Positions 1-9,708 of a stretch of 64,000 nt of DNA are shown here, in pieces. The notes under the pieces are model-generated. The model saw nothing but the letters and a program-made list of their open reading frames with translations. It had not been told where the DNA came from and made no database searches. Numbering within the stretch: the stretch's first letter is position 1; each line of letters starts with the position of its first letter. Source of the stretch: Rhodanobacter denitrificans. Lineage in GTDB: Bacteria > Pseudomonadota > Gammaproteobacteria > Xanthomonadales > Rhodanobacteraceae. The translations under genes and the position numbers were made by a program. The stretch lies in assembly GCF_000230695.2 (NCBI RefSeq), contig NC_020541.1:3038001-3102000 (forward strand), given 5' to 3'.

Positions 1-643
1 TCGGCGGCATGTGCGCGTCGTGCTGCAGGTGGTCGCTGACGGTCAGCACGGACAGCGCCTGGAAACCTTCGCGCATGGCCACGCCGTAGAGCCCGGCCGA
101 TTCCATCTCGACTCCGCGGATGCGGTGCGCCAGCAGCCGCGCGAGCAGCTGCGGGTCGCCGCCGTGGAAGCAGTCGGTGCTGAACACGCCGGCCACGCGC
201 AGCTCCACGCGCTGCGCGGCGGCGGTGTCGACGGCCGCACGCATCAGGCCGAAATCGGCGCACGCGGCCAGCTCGTGGCCACCGAACTGCAGTCGGTTGA
301 AGTTCGAGTCGGTCGATGCCGCCTGCGCCAGCAGCAGGTCGCCGAGCGCGACGTCGCCGACGCCGCCGCAAGTGCCCACGCGCACGATCCGGCGCACGCC
401 GAAGACCCGCGCCAGTTCGGTGGCGTAGATCGCGCAGGACGGAATGCCCATGCCGCTGCCGATCACCGACACCCGCATGCCGCGGTAACGGCCGCTGTAA
501 CCGAGCATGTTGCGGCGGGTGTTGACCTCGACCACGCCATCGAGGAACTCGCGCGCGATGTGCCTTGCGCGCAGCGGGTCGCCCGGCAGCAATACGGTGT
601 CGGCGATGTCGCCGGGCCTGGCGTCGAGGTGGGGCGTGCTCAT
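1..643 (-). CDS. deoD: Purine nucleoside phosphorylase DeoD, 3' end cut by window edge
   Basis: Phosphorolysis of purine (deoxy)nucleosides to base and (deoxy)ribose-1-phosphate in the cytoplasm. The visible 214 residues start MSTPHLDARPGDIADTVLLP and carry the hexameric PNP pattern: the LLPGDPLRAKHIA phosphate loop, GSGMGMPS, RVGTCGG and EMESAGLYG near the 3' end. The reading frame is open to base 1, so the C-terminus lies outside the window. The ATG at 643 is 10 bases after the deoB stop, so deoD is the last visible gene of a deoC-deoA-deoB-deoD operon, the order found in Escherichia coli. The identification is firm; only the missing end is unseen. Confidence 0.93.
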   Translation of the reverse strand, partial: MSTPHLDARPGDIADTVLLPGDPLRARHIAREFLDGVVEVNTRRNMLGYSGRYRGMRVSVIGSGMGIPSCAIYATELARVFGVRRIVRVGTCGGVGDVALGDLLLAQAASTDSNFNRLQFGGHELAACADFGLMRAAVDTAAAQRVELRVAGVFSTDCFHGGDPQLLARLLAHRIRGVEMESAGLYGVAMREGFQALSVLTVSDHLQHDAHMPP

Positions 644-653
644 GCGGCGCTCG

Positions 654-1862
654 TCATGCGGGAGAAAGGAAGCTGCGGCCGGCCGCCAGCGGCGGCAGGC
701 CGAGGTGGCTGGCCATGCTCTGGCCGATGTCGGCAAAGCTGTCGCGCCGGCCCAGCGCACGCGGCGCCAACCCCGGCGCGAACGCCAGCACCGGGATGCA
801 TTCGCGGGTGTGGTCGCTGCCCGGCCAGACCGGGTCGCAACCGTGGTCGGCGCTGACCACCAGCAAGTCGCCCGGCTGCAGCGCCTGCAGCAGCTCCGGC
901 AGCCGCGCGTCCAGCGCTTCCAGTGCCGCGGCGTAGCCGAGCACGTCGCGCCGGTGGCCGTACAGCATGTCGAAATCGACGAAGTTGGTCGCGATCAGGC
1001 TGTGCGCGCCGGCCTGCGCCATCGCCGCCAGCGTGGCGTCGAACAGGGCGTCGTGGCCGTACGCGTGCACCACCCGCGACACGCCGCGGTGGGCAAAGAT
1101 GTCGTCGATCTTGCCGATCGCAATCACCTCGCCGCCGGCCGCCTGCAGCGCGTCGAACAGGGTCGGCGCGGGCGGCGGCAGCGCATAGTCGCGCCGGTGC
1201 ACGGTGCGGCTGAAGCCGGTTTCCGCGTCGCCGACGAACGGCCGCGCGATCACCCGGCCGATGTGGTAGTCGGCAAGCAACGCGCGTGCCAGCTCGCACA
1301 GGCGGTACAGGCGCTCCAGGCCGAACGCCTGCTCGTGGGCGGCGATCTGGAACACCGAATCGGCCGAGGTGTAGACGATCGGACAGCCGTTGCGTAGATG
1401 CTCCGCGCCGAGGCGCTGGATGATCTCGGTGCCGGAGGCATGGCAATTGCCGAGCACGCCGGGCACGTCGCCCTGCGTCACCAGGGCCTGCAGCAGGGCG
1501 GGCGGGAACGAATGCTCGGCCTGCCCGAAGACCCCGAACGGCTGCGTCAGCACCACGCCGGCGGTTTCCCAGTGCCCCGACGGCGTGTCCTTGCCGCGCG
1601 CGCGCTCCACCGCATGGCCCCACAGGCCCTCGGGCGCAGGCAGCCCGACGAAGCCCGGCGCCGCCTGCCCGTGGATCGCGGCATGCGCCTGCGGCAGGCC
1701 GAGCCGGCTGAACTGCGGCAGGCGCAGCGGGCCGCGGGCCGCGGCGACACACGCGGCGGCGATGTGGCCAAAGGTGTCGGCGCCCAGGTCGCCGTAGGCG
1801 GCGGCATCGGGCGCGGCGCCGAGCCCCAGCGAATCGCACACCAGCCAGATCGCGCGGGTCAT
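654..1862 (-). CDS. deoB: Phosphopentomutase DeoB
   Basis: Interconverts (deoxy)ribose-1-phosphate and -5-phosphate, linking the phosphorylases DeoA/DeoD to the aldolase DeoC. It has 402 residues, close to the usual 390-410. Alkaline-phosphatase-superfamily metal motifs are visible: LVCDSLGLGAAPDA at the N-terminus, GKDTPSGHWE around residue 90, and VDFDMLYGHRRD, SADHGCDP and GSDHTRE in the C-terminal part. The ATG overlaps the deoA stop by four bases (ATGA, 1859-1862), which fixes the start and implies translational coupling. A longer open frame continues upstream through deoA in another phase and is not coding. Confidence 0.95.
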   Translation of the reverse strand: MTRAIWLVCDSLGLGAAPDAAAYGDLGADTFGHIAAACVAAARGPLRLPQFSRLGLPQAHAAIHGQAAPGFVGLPAPEGLWGHAVERARGKDTPSGHWETAGVVLTQPFGVFGQAEHSFPPALLQALVTQGDVPGVLGNCHASGTEIIQRLGAEHLRNGCPIVYTSADSVFQIAAHEQAFGLERLYRLCELARALLADYHIGRVIARPFVGDAETGFSRTVHRRDYALPPPAPTLFDALQAAGGEVIAIGKIDDIFAHRGVSRVVHAYGHDALFDATLAAMAQAGAHSLIATNFVDFDMLYGHRRDVLGYAAALEALDARLPELLQALQPGDLLVVSADHGCDPVWPGSDHTRECIPVLAFAPGLAPRALGRRDSFADIGQSMASHLGLPPLAAGRSFLSPA

Positions 1863-3193
1863 GCAACACGCTCCGCCGGCACGTGCCATTGCCACAGCGG
1901 CCGGCTCGGCGGCATCTCGGAGGTGATCCGGAAGGCGCAGGCCACCCTGCGCTGCACCGCCTCGGCATCGTCGGCGCGGCGGGCGTGGATGATCGCCAGC
2001 GGCTGACCGGCCTCGACGGCGCTGCCGCAGCCGAGCACCTCGGCCAGGCCTACCGCGTGGTCCAGTGCCTGGCCCGGCCGGCTGCGGCCGCCGCCCAGCT
2101 CGACCACCGCCTGGCCCAGCGCGCGTACATCCACCGCCACCACGTAGCCGGAGCCGGGCGAACGAACCTCGCGTTGGATCGGTGCCCTGGCCAGATGGAC
2201 GTCCGCTCGCTGCAGCAGATCCGCCGGCCCGCCCAGGGCGACCACCATGCGCGCGAAGCGCTCGGCCGCCTCGCCCGTGTCCAGCGCGCGGCGCAGGCGC
2301 CGTTCCGCATCGTTCCGATCGTCGGCCAGGCCGCCCGTGCAGAGCAACGCAGCGGCCAGCTCCAGGGTCAAGCTGAGCAGGCGCGGGTTGTCGCCGCGAC
2401 TGCACAGCAGGTCGAGCACGGCGCGCAGTTCCAGCGCATTGCCCGCCTCGCGGCCCAGCAACTGGTCCATGTCGCTGTACACGACCCGCAGGTCGAGGCC
2501 GCTGCCTTCGGCAACCGCCAGCATGCGCCCGGCCAGCGCGCGGGCAGCCGCCATCCCCGGCAGCTGGGCGCCGTTGCCGGTCTTGATGTCCAGCACCAGC
2601 ACGCGGGCGCCGCCGGCGAGTTTCTTGGAGAGGATCGAGGCCACCATCAGGTCGGCCACGTCCACCGTGGCGGTGACATCGCGCACTGCGTACAGCCGGC
2701 GATCGGCCGGCACCAGCTCGTCGCCCTGGCCGACGATGGCGCAGCCGACCTCCTCCACCACCTGGCGCAGACGCGCGGTGGAAGGATGCACGTCGTAGCC
2801 GGCCAGGCTTTCCAGCTTGTCGAGGGTGCCGCCGGTATGCCCCAGGCCGCGGCCGGAGATCATCGGCACGTAGCCGCCGCAGGCCGCCAGCAGCGGCGCC
2901 AGCAGCAGGCTCACGCCGTCGCCCACGCCGCCGGTGGAGTGCTTGTCCAGCGTCGGCCCGGGCAGGTGATCCCAGCGCAGGCACTGGCCGGAATCGCGCA
3001 GCGCCAAGGTGAACTGGCGGCACTCCGGCGTGCTCATGCCGCGCCACGCCACCGCCATCGCGAATGCCGCGATCTGGCCTTCGCTCCAGGCGCCGCTGCC
3101 GATTCCCTGCGCCACCGCACGCAGCTGGCTGGCATCGAGCTGGCCGCCATCGCGCTTGCAGCGGATCAGGCCGGTGGCACGCTGCGCGCTCAC
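1859..3193 (-). CDS. deoA: Thymidine phosphorylase DeoA
   Basis: Phosphorolysis of thymidine and deoxyuridine to base plus deoxyribose-1-phosphate. It has 444 residues, the family norm. Visible are the N-terminal helical domain (IRCKRDGGQL), the glycine-rich phosphate loop DKHSTGGVGDG near residue 82, SGRGLGHTGGTLDKLE, and DIKTGNGAQ. The start is a GTG at 3193 whose bases overlap the deoC stop (GTGA, 3190-3193); the next ATG in frame would remove conserved sequence. It sits between deoC and deoB in one transcription unit. Confidence 0.94.
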   Translation of the reverse strand: MSAQRATGLIRCKRDGGQLDASQLRAVAQGIGSGAWSEGQIAAFAMAVAWRGMSTPECRQFTLALRDSGQCLRWDHLPGPTLDKHSTGGVGDGVSLLLAPLLAACGGYVPMISGRGLGHTGGTLDKLESLAGYDVHPSTARLRQVVEEVGCAIVGQGDELVPADRRLYAVRDVTATVDVADLMVASILSKKLAGGARVLVLDIKTGNGAQLPGMAAARALAGRMLAVAEGSGLDLRVVYSDMDQLLGREAGNALELRAVLDLLCSRGDNPRLLSLTLELAAALLCTGGLADDRNDAERRLRRALDTGEAAERFARMVVALGGPADLLQRADVHLARAPIQREVRSPGSGYVVAVDVRALGQAVVELGGGRSRPGQALDHAVGLAEVLGCGSAVEAGQPLAIIHARRADDAEAVQRRVACAFRITSEMPPSRPLWQWHVPAERVA

Positions 3194-3948
3194 GACGCCG
3201 CCGAGGCTGCCGCGACCAGCGCGCCGAACAGCGCGCTGGCGCCGATCCGGAAATGGGCCGGGTCGCTCCAGCCCGGGCCGAGCCGGGCTTCGGCCAGGTC
3301 CAGGTAGGCGGCCGCATCGGCCAGCGTGCGGATGCCGCCGGCCGCCTTGAAGCCGCAGCGCCCACCCGCCTCGGCGATCGCATCGAGCATCACCGCCGCG
3401 GCCGCCAGGCTCGCGTTGACCGGCACCTTGCCGGTGGAGGTCTTGAGGAAATCCACGCCGGCCTCGAGCCCGATCGCACACGCCTGACGGATGTGTTCGG
3501 GCGTACCCAGCTCGCCGCTCTCGACGATCAGCTTGAGCACGATGCCGTCGCCGCAGACGGCGCGGCAGGCGCGCACCACCGCGCCGGCGACGGCCGCGTC
3601 GCCGGCCAGCAGCGCGCGGTACGGCAGCACCAGGTCGATCTCGTCGGCGCCGGCCGCCAGCGCCCGCTGCGCTTCGCGCTCCACCCGGGCCGGGTCGCCG
3701 CCGCCATCGGGGAAATTCACCACCGTCGCCAGCTTGATCGTGCTGCCCTGCAAGTGGCGCCGCGCGCCGGCCACGTGCTCTGGATAGACGCACAACGCCG
3801 CCGGCAGCACCGGCGCGGCCAGCGCGCTCGCGCACAACGCCTCGATCTGCGCCGGCGTGTCGCTCTCGCCCAGGCTGGTCAGGTCAAGCAGGGACAACAG
3901 ACGCGCCGCCAGGGCGCGCGGGCTGTGGGGGTCGTCGGACACGGGCAT
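3190..3948 (-). CDS. deoC: Deoxyribose-phosphate aldolase DeoC
   Basis: Class I aldolase splitting deoxyribose-5-phosphate into glyceraldehyde-3-phosphate and acetaldehyde, the exit of the deo pathway. With the ATG at 3948 the protein has 252 residues. The Schiff-base lysine is K169 in DFLKTSTGK and the second catalytic lysine is K201 in GFKAAGGIRT; NFPDGGG and EIDLVLPYRAL are also typical. An open frame extends 44 codons upstream but looks non-conserved, so the MPVSDD start was chosen. It is the first gene of the operon. No DeoR/CytR-type operator was recognised in the 190 bases upstream. Confidence 0.93.
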   Translation of the reverse strand: MPVSDDPHSPRALAARLLSLLDLTSLGESDTPAQIEALCASALAAPVLPAALCVYPEHVAGARRHLQGSTIKLATVVNFPDGGGDPARVEREAQRALAAGADEIDLVLPYRALLAGDAAVAGAVVRACRAVCGDGIVLKLIVESGELGTPEHIRQACAIGLEAGVDFLKTSTGKVPVNASLAAAAVMLDAIAEAGGRCGFKAAGGIRTLADAAAYLDLAEARLGPGWSDPAHFRIGASALFGALVAAASAAS

Positions 3949-4140
3949 GCTCCATGGATCTTCAGCGGCGTGTCGGAAAAGGATCGTCCTGCCTTTTTCC
4001 AGCGCGCCAACCCAGGCACTTGGCGTGCCTGATCCGCGACTGGCCTTCCATGGCTCGGCCTGGCAGACGGGTTTCCACACCCTGCCAGCCTGCAGCCTAG
4101 GCCGCGCTGACGGGGGCTTCCTTGATCTGCGACAAGTCGA

Positions 4141-4827
4141 TCAGAACGCGTAGAACAGCACGGCGAAGAAGTGGCAGGTGGTGCCGGCCAGCACGAACAG
4201 GTGCCAGATGAAATGGCCGTAGCGCAGCCTTTCGTCCAGCACGAAGAACACCACGCCCAGGCTGTAGGCCAGCCCGCCGGCGGCCAGCCAGGCCAGCCCG
4301 CCCGCTTCCATGCGCACCCACAGCGGGTGGATCGCGATCAGGCCGACCCAGCCCATGGCCAGGTACAGCGCGGTGGACACGTGCGGGAAACGCATCCCGC
4401 CCAGCGCCTTGAACAACATGCCGGCCAGGGCCAGGCCCCAGACCAGGCCGAACAGCCCCCAGCCCCAGCCGCCGCGCAACACGCCCAGCGTGATCGGCGT
4501 GTAGGTTCCCGCGATCAGCAGGTAGATCGCCGCATGATCGAGCGCGCGCAGGACCGCCTTGGCCTTCGGATGCGCCATCGCGTGGTACAGCGTCGAGGCC
4601 AGGTACAGCAGCACCGCGCTGCCGCCGAAACTGAGCGCACCGGCCATCGCATAACCGCTGTCGAGGTGATCGGCCCGCACCACCAGCACCGGCAGGCCGG
4701 CGATGGCCAGCAGCAGGCCCAGCCCGTGGCTGAGGCTGTTGGCCAGTTCCTCGCGCCAGCTCTGCGGCCGGGCGATCGTGGCGGTGCGGGTCGGTGACAT
4801 GCGGATGGCCGGGGCGCGCGCCGTCAC
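4141..4827 (-). CDS. trhA: TrhA/hemolysin III family membrane protein
   Basis: Seven-helix inner-membrane protein of the PAQR/hemolysin III family. In E. coli the relative TrhA (YqfA) is tied to membrane energetics and fatty-acid balance. Family signatures seen: [23 protein letters not shown], and [20 protein letters not shown] at the C-terminus, with the conserved His and Asp residues. The start is uncertain: a GTG at 4827 overlaps the fabB stop (GTGA), and an ATG at 4800 (MSPTRT) is also possible. Its place directly behind fabA-fabB fits a link to unsaturated fatty acid level, which is an inference from position. Despite the family name, haemolysis is not implied. Confidence 0.85.
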   Translation of the reverse strand: MTARAPAIRMSPTRTATIARPQSWREELANSLSHGLGLLLAIAGLPVLVVRADHLDSGYAMAGALSFGGSAVLLYLASTLYHAMAHPKAKAVLRALDHAAIYLLIAGTYTPITLGVLRGGWGWGLFGLVWGLALAGMLFKALGGMRFPHVSTALYLAMGWVGLIAIHPLWVRMEAGGLAWLAAGGLAYSLGVVFFVLDERLRYGHFIWHLFVLAGTTCHFFAVLFYAF

Positions 4828-6032
4828 GCCTTGGCGAACACCAGGCTGGCGTTGGTGCCGCCGAAGCCGAAGCTGTTCGACATCACCGTGGCCAACTGCG
4901 CCGGGCGGCTCTCGCGCAGGATCGGGAAGCCCTCGGCGCGCGGATCGAGTTCGTCGATGTGGGCCGAGCCGGCCATGAAGCCCTCGTTGAGCATCAGCAG
5001 GCTGTAGATCGCCTCGTGCACGCTGGCCGCGCCGAGCGAATGGCCGGTCAGCGCCTTGGTCGAGGACAGCGGCGGCACCGCCTCGCCGAATACTTCGCGC
5101 ACCGCATTGAGTTCGACGATGTCGCCCAGCGGCGTGGCGGTGCCATGGGTGTTGAGGTAGTCGACCGGCGCGTCCACGCCGGCCAGCGCCATCCGCATGC
5201 AGCGCACCGCGCCCTCGCCCGACGGCGCCACCATCTCGGCACCGTCGGAGGTGACGCCGTAGCCGACCAGCTCGGCATGGATGTGTGCGCCGCGCGCCTT
5301 CGCGTGCTCGTACTCTTCCAGCACCAGCATGCCGCCGCCGCCGGCGATGACGAAGCCGTCGCGACCGGTGTCATAGGGACGCGAGGCGGTGGCCGGCGTA
5401 TCGTTGTGGTGGCTGGACAGCGCGCCCATCGCATCGAACTGCGCGGTCATGCCCCAGTGTTCTTCCTCGCCGCCGCCGGCGAACATCACGTCCTGCGCGC
5501 CGTGGCGGATCAGGTCGGCGGCAGCGCCGATACAGTGCGCCGAGGTGGCGCAGGCCGCGGAGATCGAATAGCTCAGCCCCAGGATGCCGAACGCGGTGGC
5601 CAGCGAGGCGGACACGGTCGAGCACATCGTGCGCGGCACCATGTACGGGCCGATCTTGCGCACGCCCTTCTCGCGCAGGATGTCGCCGGTCTCGATCTGC
5701 CACTGTGCCGAACCGCCGCCGGAACCGGCGATCACGCCGCTGCGCGGATGGCGGATGTGCTCGATGGCCAGCCCCGCGTCGGCGATCGCCGAACGCATCG
5801 CCACGTAGGCATAGGCCGCGGCGTCACCCATGAAGCGCTTCAGCTTGCGGTCGATCGCGGCATCAAGATCGATCTGCGGCACGCCCGCCACGTGGCTGCG
5901 CAGGCCGCGCTCGATGTACTCCGGGATCGCCTGGATGCCGCTGCGGCCGTCGCGCAGCGCGCGTGCCACCGTGGCCGGAAGATTGCCCAGGCACGACACG
6001 ATGCCCATGCCCGTCACTACGACACGACGCAT
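4824..6032 (-). CDS. fabB: 3-oxoacyl-ACP synthase I FabB
   Basis: Condensing enzyme that elongates the cis-3-decenoyl-ACP made by FabA, so it is required for anaerobic-type unsaturated fatty acid synthesis. It has 402 residues, usual for KAS I. The Cys-His-His triad is C161 (in [12 protein letters not shown]), H296 ([11 protein letters not shown]) and H331 ([10 protein letters not shown]), with lysine K326. The ATG at 6032 begins one base beyond the fabA stop region, so fabA-fabB form a tight operon. KAS I rather than KAS II is supported by the fabA neighbour and by the [14 protein letters not shown] segment. Confidence 0.95.
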   Translation of the reverse strand: MRRVVVTGMGIVSCLGNLPATVARALRDGRSGIQAIPEYIERGLRSHVAGVPQIDLDAAIDRKLKRFMGDAAAYAYVAMRSAIADAGLAIEHIRHPRSGVIAGSGGGSAQWQIETGDILREKGVRKIGPYMVPRTMCSTVSASLATAFGILGLSYSISAACATSAHCIGAAADLIRHGAQDVMFAGGGEEEHWGMTAQFDAMGALSSHHNDTPATASRPYDTGRDGFVIAGGGGMLVLEEYEHAKARGAHIHAELVGYGVTSDGAEMVAPSGEGAVRCMRMALAGVDAPVDYLNTHGTATPLGDIVELNAVREVFGEAVPPLSSTKALTGHSLGAASVHEAIYSLLMLNEGFMAGSAHIDELDPRAEGFPILRESRPAQLATVMSNSFGFGGTNASLVFAKA

Positions 6033-6033
6033 C

Positions 6034-6549
6034 TCAAAAACCCTCGGTGGTCTGGAACAGGCCCACGCGCATGTCGCTGGCCTCGTAGATCAGGCGATCG
6101 TCGACGAAGGTCTTGCCGTCGGCGATCACCAGCCGCAGCTTGCCGCGCATCACGCGGCGGATGTCGATCTCGTAGCGCACCAGCTTGGCCGTCGGCATCA
6201 CCTGGCCGGAGAACTTCACGTTGCCCACACCGAGTGCGCGGCCACGACCGGGTTCGCCCAGCCAGGGCAGGAAGAAACCGCTGAGCTGCCACATCGCATC
6301 CAGGCCCAGGCAGCCGGGCATCACCGGGTCGCCGATGAAGTGGCAGTCGAAAAACCACAGCTTCGGATGGACGTCCATTTCGGCATGGATCAAACCCTTG
6401 CCGTAGGCACCGCCTTCCTCGGAGATCTGCGTGATGCGATCGAACATCAGCATCGGCGGCGAAGGCAGACGGGCGTTGTCGTCGCCGAACAGCTCGCCGC
6501 GACCGCAGGCACGCAGCTGTTCGTAGTCGAAGGAGGAAGGACGTGTCAT
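6034..6549 (-). CDS. fabA: 3-hydroxydecanoyl-ACP dehydratase/isomerase FabA
   Basis: Dehydrates 3-hydroxydecanoyl-ACP and isomerises trans-2- to cis-3-decenoyl-ACP, the branch point to unsaturated fatty acids. It has 171 residues, matching the E. coli protein in length. The catalytic pair H70 ([15 protein letters not shown]) and D84 (GLDAMWQ) is in the canonical positions. It starts at the ATG at 6549 and is followed at once by fabB. A FabR or FadR operator was looked for upstream and not recognised with confidence. Confidence 0.96.
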   Translation of the reverse strand: MTRPSSFDYEQLRACGRGELFGDDNARLPSPPMLMFDRITQISEEGGAYGKGLIHAEMDVHPKLWFFDCHFIGDPVMPGCLGLDAMWQLSGFFLPWLGEPGRGRALGVGNVKFSGQVMPTAKLVRYEIDIRRVMRGKLRLVIADGKTFVDDRLIYEASDMRVGLFQTTEGF

Positions 6550-6652
6550 GAAATACTCGCGGGGTGAGGAACGCCCAGTGTGCCAGCTGCGCGCCGTCCT
6601 GTCTTGACGCCGATCAACCTCGGCTTGCCGTACGCAAGCGCATTGAAATGGC

Positions 6653-8101
6653 TCAGCGCGGACAGCCGCGATCCTGCCGCCAATGCGCGCCCAGCGAACG
6701 CCGGCGCAGGCGCATCGCGCGCAGCAGCGCCTTGGCCAGCCGTGCCTGCCAGCCGAGTTCGGCCAGCGCCGCGCAGGCCCGCCATGCATCGCGCAGGGCA
6801 CCGGCCTCGCGTACCGGGCCGGCCGAGCGCCACAGCAGCTCGCGCAGCGCCGCGAGCTGGTCGGACGGCAGACTTTCGCCGCGCTCGATCACGCGAAGCG
6901 GGCCGTTGCCGGACGCCGATACCGACGCGTCCGCCAGCAACCGGCCCAGCCGGCGGCCGCACAGCACGCCTTCCAGCAGCGAATTGCTGGCCAGGCGATT
7001 GGCGCCGTGCACGCCATTGCAGGCCACCTCGCCCACCGCGTACAGGCCCGGCACGCTGGTGCGCCCGTCCGCATCGGTGGCCAACCCGCCCATGTGGAAA
7101 TGCGCCGCCGGCGTCACCGGCAGCGCCTGCCGGCGCGGATCGAAACCGTGCGCCAGGCACGCGGCCAGCACGGTAGGAAAGCGCTTTCCCCAATCGCCGT
7201 CCACTGCCGTCGCGTCGAGCCAGACCCGCCCACCCGCTGCCTGTTCTGCAGCCACGCGCCGCGACACTACGTCGCGTGGAGCCAGGTCGCCCAGCGGGTG
7301 CACCCCCGCCATCAGCGCGTTGCCGTCGGCATCGTGCAGGCGGGCACCGGCACCGCGCAACGCCTCGGTGATCAGCGGCAGGCAGTGGCCCGGCACGTCG
7401 AGCGCGGTGGGATGGAACTGCACGAACTCCAGGTCGCGCGGTGCGGCCCCCGCCGCCAGTCCCAGCGCGAGACCGGCGCCATCGGCGCCCGGCGGGTTGC
7501 TGGTGCGCGCGTACGAGGCGCCGATGCCGCCGGTGGCCAGCACCACGGCCGCCGCCTCGACTTGCTCATGACGGCCGCGCTCGTCGCGGGTGCGCACGCC
7601 CACCACGCGCCCTCCGCGCAGCAGCAGGCCATCGACATCGACACCACCGCGCCACTGCACGTGCATCGCCGCCTGCGCCATGGCGCGCAGTGCCTGCACC
7701 AGCACGGCCCCGCTGGCATCGCCGCCGGCGTGCACGATGCGCGCCGCGCCGTGGCCGCCTTCCCGGCCAAGCTGCAGACGACCCTGTGCATCGCTGTCGA
7801 AAACCACCCCCTGCGCCTGCAGCCACGCAATTGCCGCGGGCGCCTCGGCCGCCAGCCACTGCACCATCGCCGCGTCGTTGTGGTTCGCACCGGCGGCCAG
7901 CGTGTCGGCGGCATGCGCGGCGGCGCTGTCCTGCGGATCGAGTGCCGCGGCGATGCCGCCCTGGGCCAGCGCACTGGCGCTGCCGCAGCCATCGTGGGCG
8001 CGACACAACAGCCGCACCGGCGCCGGCGCCATGGCCAGCGCCGTCGCCAGCCCGGCCACGCCGCCGCCCACCACCACGACTGGCAGGTATGCGTGCCTCA
8101 C
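6653..8101 (-). CDS. nadB: L-aspartate oxidase NadB
   Basis: FAD enzyme oxidising L-aspartate to iminoaspartate, the first step of de novo NAD synthesis. It has 482 residues, slightly shorter than the 530-540 of E. coli because the C-terminal helical region is short. The Rossmann motif [18 protein letters not shown] lies at the N-terminus; [35 protein letters not shown] and [16 protein letters not shown] are the succinate dehydrogenase/NadB family marks. The start is a GTG at 8101 overlapping the nadA stop (GTGA). It works with NadA, and nadC is at 33268-34125. Confidence 0.94.
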   Translation of the reverse strand: MRHAYLPVVVVGGGVAGLATALAMAPAPVRLLCRAHDGCGSASALAQGGIAAALDPQDSAAAHAADTLAAGANHNDAAMVQWLAAEAPAAIAWLQAQGVVFDSDAQGRLQLGREGGHGAARIVHAGGDASGAVLVQALRAMAQAAMHVQWRGGVDVDGLLLRGGRVVGVRTRDERGRHEQVEAAAVVLATGGIGASYARTSNPPGADGAGLALGLAAGAAPRDLEFVQFHPTALDVPGHCLPLITEALRGAGARLHDADGNALMAGVHPLGDLAPRDVVSRRVAAEQAAGGRVWLDATAVDGDWGKRFPTVLAACLAHGFDPRRQALPVTPAAHFHMGGLATDADGRTSVPGLYAVGEVACNGVHGANRLASNSLLEGVLCGRRLGRLLADASVSASGNGPLRVIERGESLPSDQLAALRELLWRSAGPVREAGALRDAWRACAALAELGWQARLAKALLRAMRLRRRSLGAHWRQDRGCPR

Positions 8102-9123
8102 ACGCTTTCGCGCCGCCCGATGGCCAGCATGCGCTCCAGCGCCGCGCGCGCGCGCGCGCTGACGTCGTCGGGAATCTCGATCGCGTGGCGCAGGTCGCGC
8201 AGGCTGGCGTAGATGTTCTGCAAGGTGATCCGCTGCATGTGCGGACACAGGTTGCACGGCTTGATGAACTCGGTCTGCGGGAACTGCGACTTGAGGTTGT
8301 CGGCCATCGAGCACTCGGTGACCATCGCCACCCGGGCCGGCTTCTCGCGCGCCAGCCACTTGCCCATGGCGGTGGTGGAGCCGACGAAGTCGGCCTCGGC
8401 CAGCACCTCGGGCGAACATTCCGGATGCGCCACCACCTTGGTGCCGAACTGCTCGCGCACGTGCCGCACTTCCTGCGCGGTGAAGCGCTCATGCACTTCG
8501 CAGCGGCCGTGCCACAGGACGATTTCCACCTGCGTCTGCTTGGCGATGTGGCGGCCGAGGAACTCGTCGGGCAGGAAGATCACCTTCGGCGCGCCCATCG
8601 CCTCCACCACCTGCACCGCGTTCGCCGAGGTGCAGATCGCGTCGGATTCCGCCTTCACCGCAGCCGAGGTGTTGGCGTAACTCACCACCGGCGCGCCGGG
8701 ATGCTGCGCGCGCAGCGCACGCACGTCGGCGGCGGTGATCGAGGAGGCCAGCGAGCAGCCGGCCTCCCGGTCGGGGATCAGCACAGTCTTGTGCGGCGCC
8801 AGGATCTTCGCGGTCTCGGCCATGAAGTGCACGCCGCACAGCACGATCAGGTCGGCATCGCAGCTGGCCGCGGCCTGGGCCAGGCCGAGCGAGTCGCCGG
8901 TGATGTCGGCCACGCCGTGGAAGATCTCCGGCGACTGGTAGCTGTGCGCCATGATCACCGCGCCGCGCTGCTTCTTCAGCTTGTTGATCGCGTCGATCCA
9001 CGGCAGGTGCAGCGGAATCTCCAGGCACGGCACCAGCGGTTCGAGGCGCTCGGCCAGTGCGGCGTATTCGTGTTCCAGTTCGTCGCGCCAGACCGGCACG
9101 GGCAGGTTTGCAGGGGCGGTCAT
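8098..9123 (-). CDS. nadA: Quinolinate synthase NadA
   Basis: [4Fe-4S] enzyme condensing iminoaspartate with dihydroxyacetone phosphate to quinolinate. It has 341 residues. The motifs MAHSYQSPEIFHG, LCGVHFMAETAKIL, PDREAGCSLA and HPECSPEV are present, and the probable cluster cysteines are those in LCGVHF, DAICTSANA and KPCNLCPHM. It is the first gene of nadA-nadB. An oxygen-labile enzyme, it lies about 200 bases downstream of an unexplained FNR-like box at 9315-9328. Whether that box affects nadA is not known. Confidence 0.95.
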   Translation of the reverse strand: MTAPANLPVPVWRDELEHEYAALAERLEPLVPCLEIPLHLPWIDAINKLKKQRGAVIMAHSYQSPEIFHGVADITGDSLGLAQAAASCDADLIVLCGVHFMAETAKILAPHKTVLIPDREAGCSLASSITAADVRALRAQHPGAPVVSYANTSAAVKAESDAICTSANAVQVVEAMGAPKVIFLPDEFLGRHIAKQTQVEIVLWHGRCEVHERFTAQEVRHVREQFGTKVVAHPECSPEVLAEADFVGSTTAMGKWLAREKPARVAMVTECSMADNLKSQFPQTEFIKPCNLCPHMQRITLQNIYASLRDLRHAIEIPDDVSARARAALERMLAIGRRESV

Positions 9124-9314
9124 GCTGATCGCTTTTCGATGGAGGGAAACGGATGGGCTCAGGCGGTGGCGGCGCGGCAGACGGGCGCGGCGTGCCGGCC
9201 CGGAGGCTCCGCCGCCCGCGGCAAACGGCGCGGCAACGGCCGTGAAGGGATCGCGCTGAAAATCGGGCCGGGCATGGTGGGCGGCATCATGGCCGGCCCG
9301 ACCGCCCGCGCGCC

Positions 9315-9328
9315 TTGACCCACGTCAA
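9315..9328 (-). promoter_or_regulatory. Near-perfect FNR/DNR-like box with no clear target
   Basis: Read on the minus strand the site is TTGAC-GTGG-GTCAA, a perfect 5-4-5 palindrome of the FNR/CRP-family type. It overlaps the stop codon of the DGC-domain gene and lies 198 bases before nadA. No gene starts at the 60-base spacing seen for nirK and the porin gene. It may be a chance match, a site driving a short transcript into the 9124-9314 gap, or control of nadAB. Confidence 0.4.
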
Positions 9329-9708
9329 CCATCCTGCCCGGTGGCGGCGAGCGCCTGCGCCGCCGGCAGCACGTCGGCGGCGTACAGCCGCTGCGCCTCG
9401 ACCGGATCGAAATCCGCGTGCTGGCGTTTCTTCACGCCATGCTCGGAGAGCACCACGTGGGTATCGGCCAGCACGCCCGCGTTGGCGAGGCAGGCCGCGA
9501 CACACTTCAGCACGCAGCCGTCCAGCGCCAGGATGCGCCGCCCGCTCCGCGCCGTGCGCACCAGCCCGGTGACGCCGCCGCCGACGCCGGCGATGCAGGA
9601 CATCTCGGCGACGCCGGCTCGATCGAGTTGCAGCGCCAGGTGATTGGCCATCTGCGCCGCACTGGAACAGCCGGAGCAGGAATAGACGAGCGGCAACTTG
9701 GCACTCAC
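9325..9708 (-). CDS. DGC-domain (putative zinc-binding) cysteine-rich protein
   Basis: A 127-residue cytoplasmic protein of the DGC-domain family, named for a conserved Asp-Gly-Cys, here in LALDGCVLKCVAACLA. Further cysteines sit at C11 and C14 (VYSCSGCSSAAQ) and in SCIAGVGGG, so metal binding is plausible. Its biochemical role is unknown. The GTG start at 9708 overlaps the NnrS-like gene stop (GTGA), making it the third gene of a DUF2249-nnrS-DGC operon. A link to nitric oxide or metal-centre handling is inferred only from this context. Confidence 0.8.
   Translation of the reverse strand: MSAKLPLVYSCSGCSSAAQMANHLALQLDRAGVAEMSCIAGVGGGVTGLVRTARSGRRILALDGCVLKCVAACLANAGVLADTHVVLSEHGVKKRQHADFDPVEAQRLYAADVLPAAQALAATGQDG

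Noticed and set aside
654..3383. A 909-codon minus-strand open frame across deoA and deoB
   Set aside because: Only the last 402 codons match phosphopentomutase; the rest is an out-of-phase reading of deoA with Arg/Ala-rich, low-complexity sequence typical of GC-rich shadows.
4141..4827. Haemolysin as the function of the hlyIII/trhA gene
   Set aside because: The name is historical; the protein is a seven-helix PAQR-type membrane protein beside fatty-acid genes.
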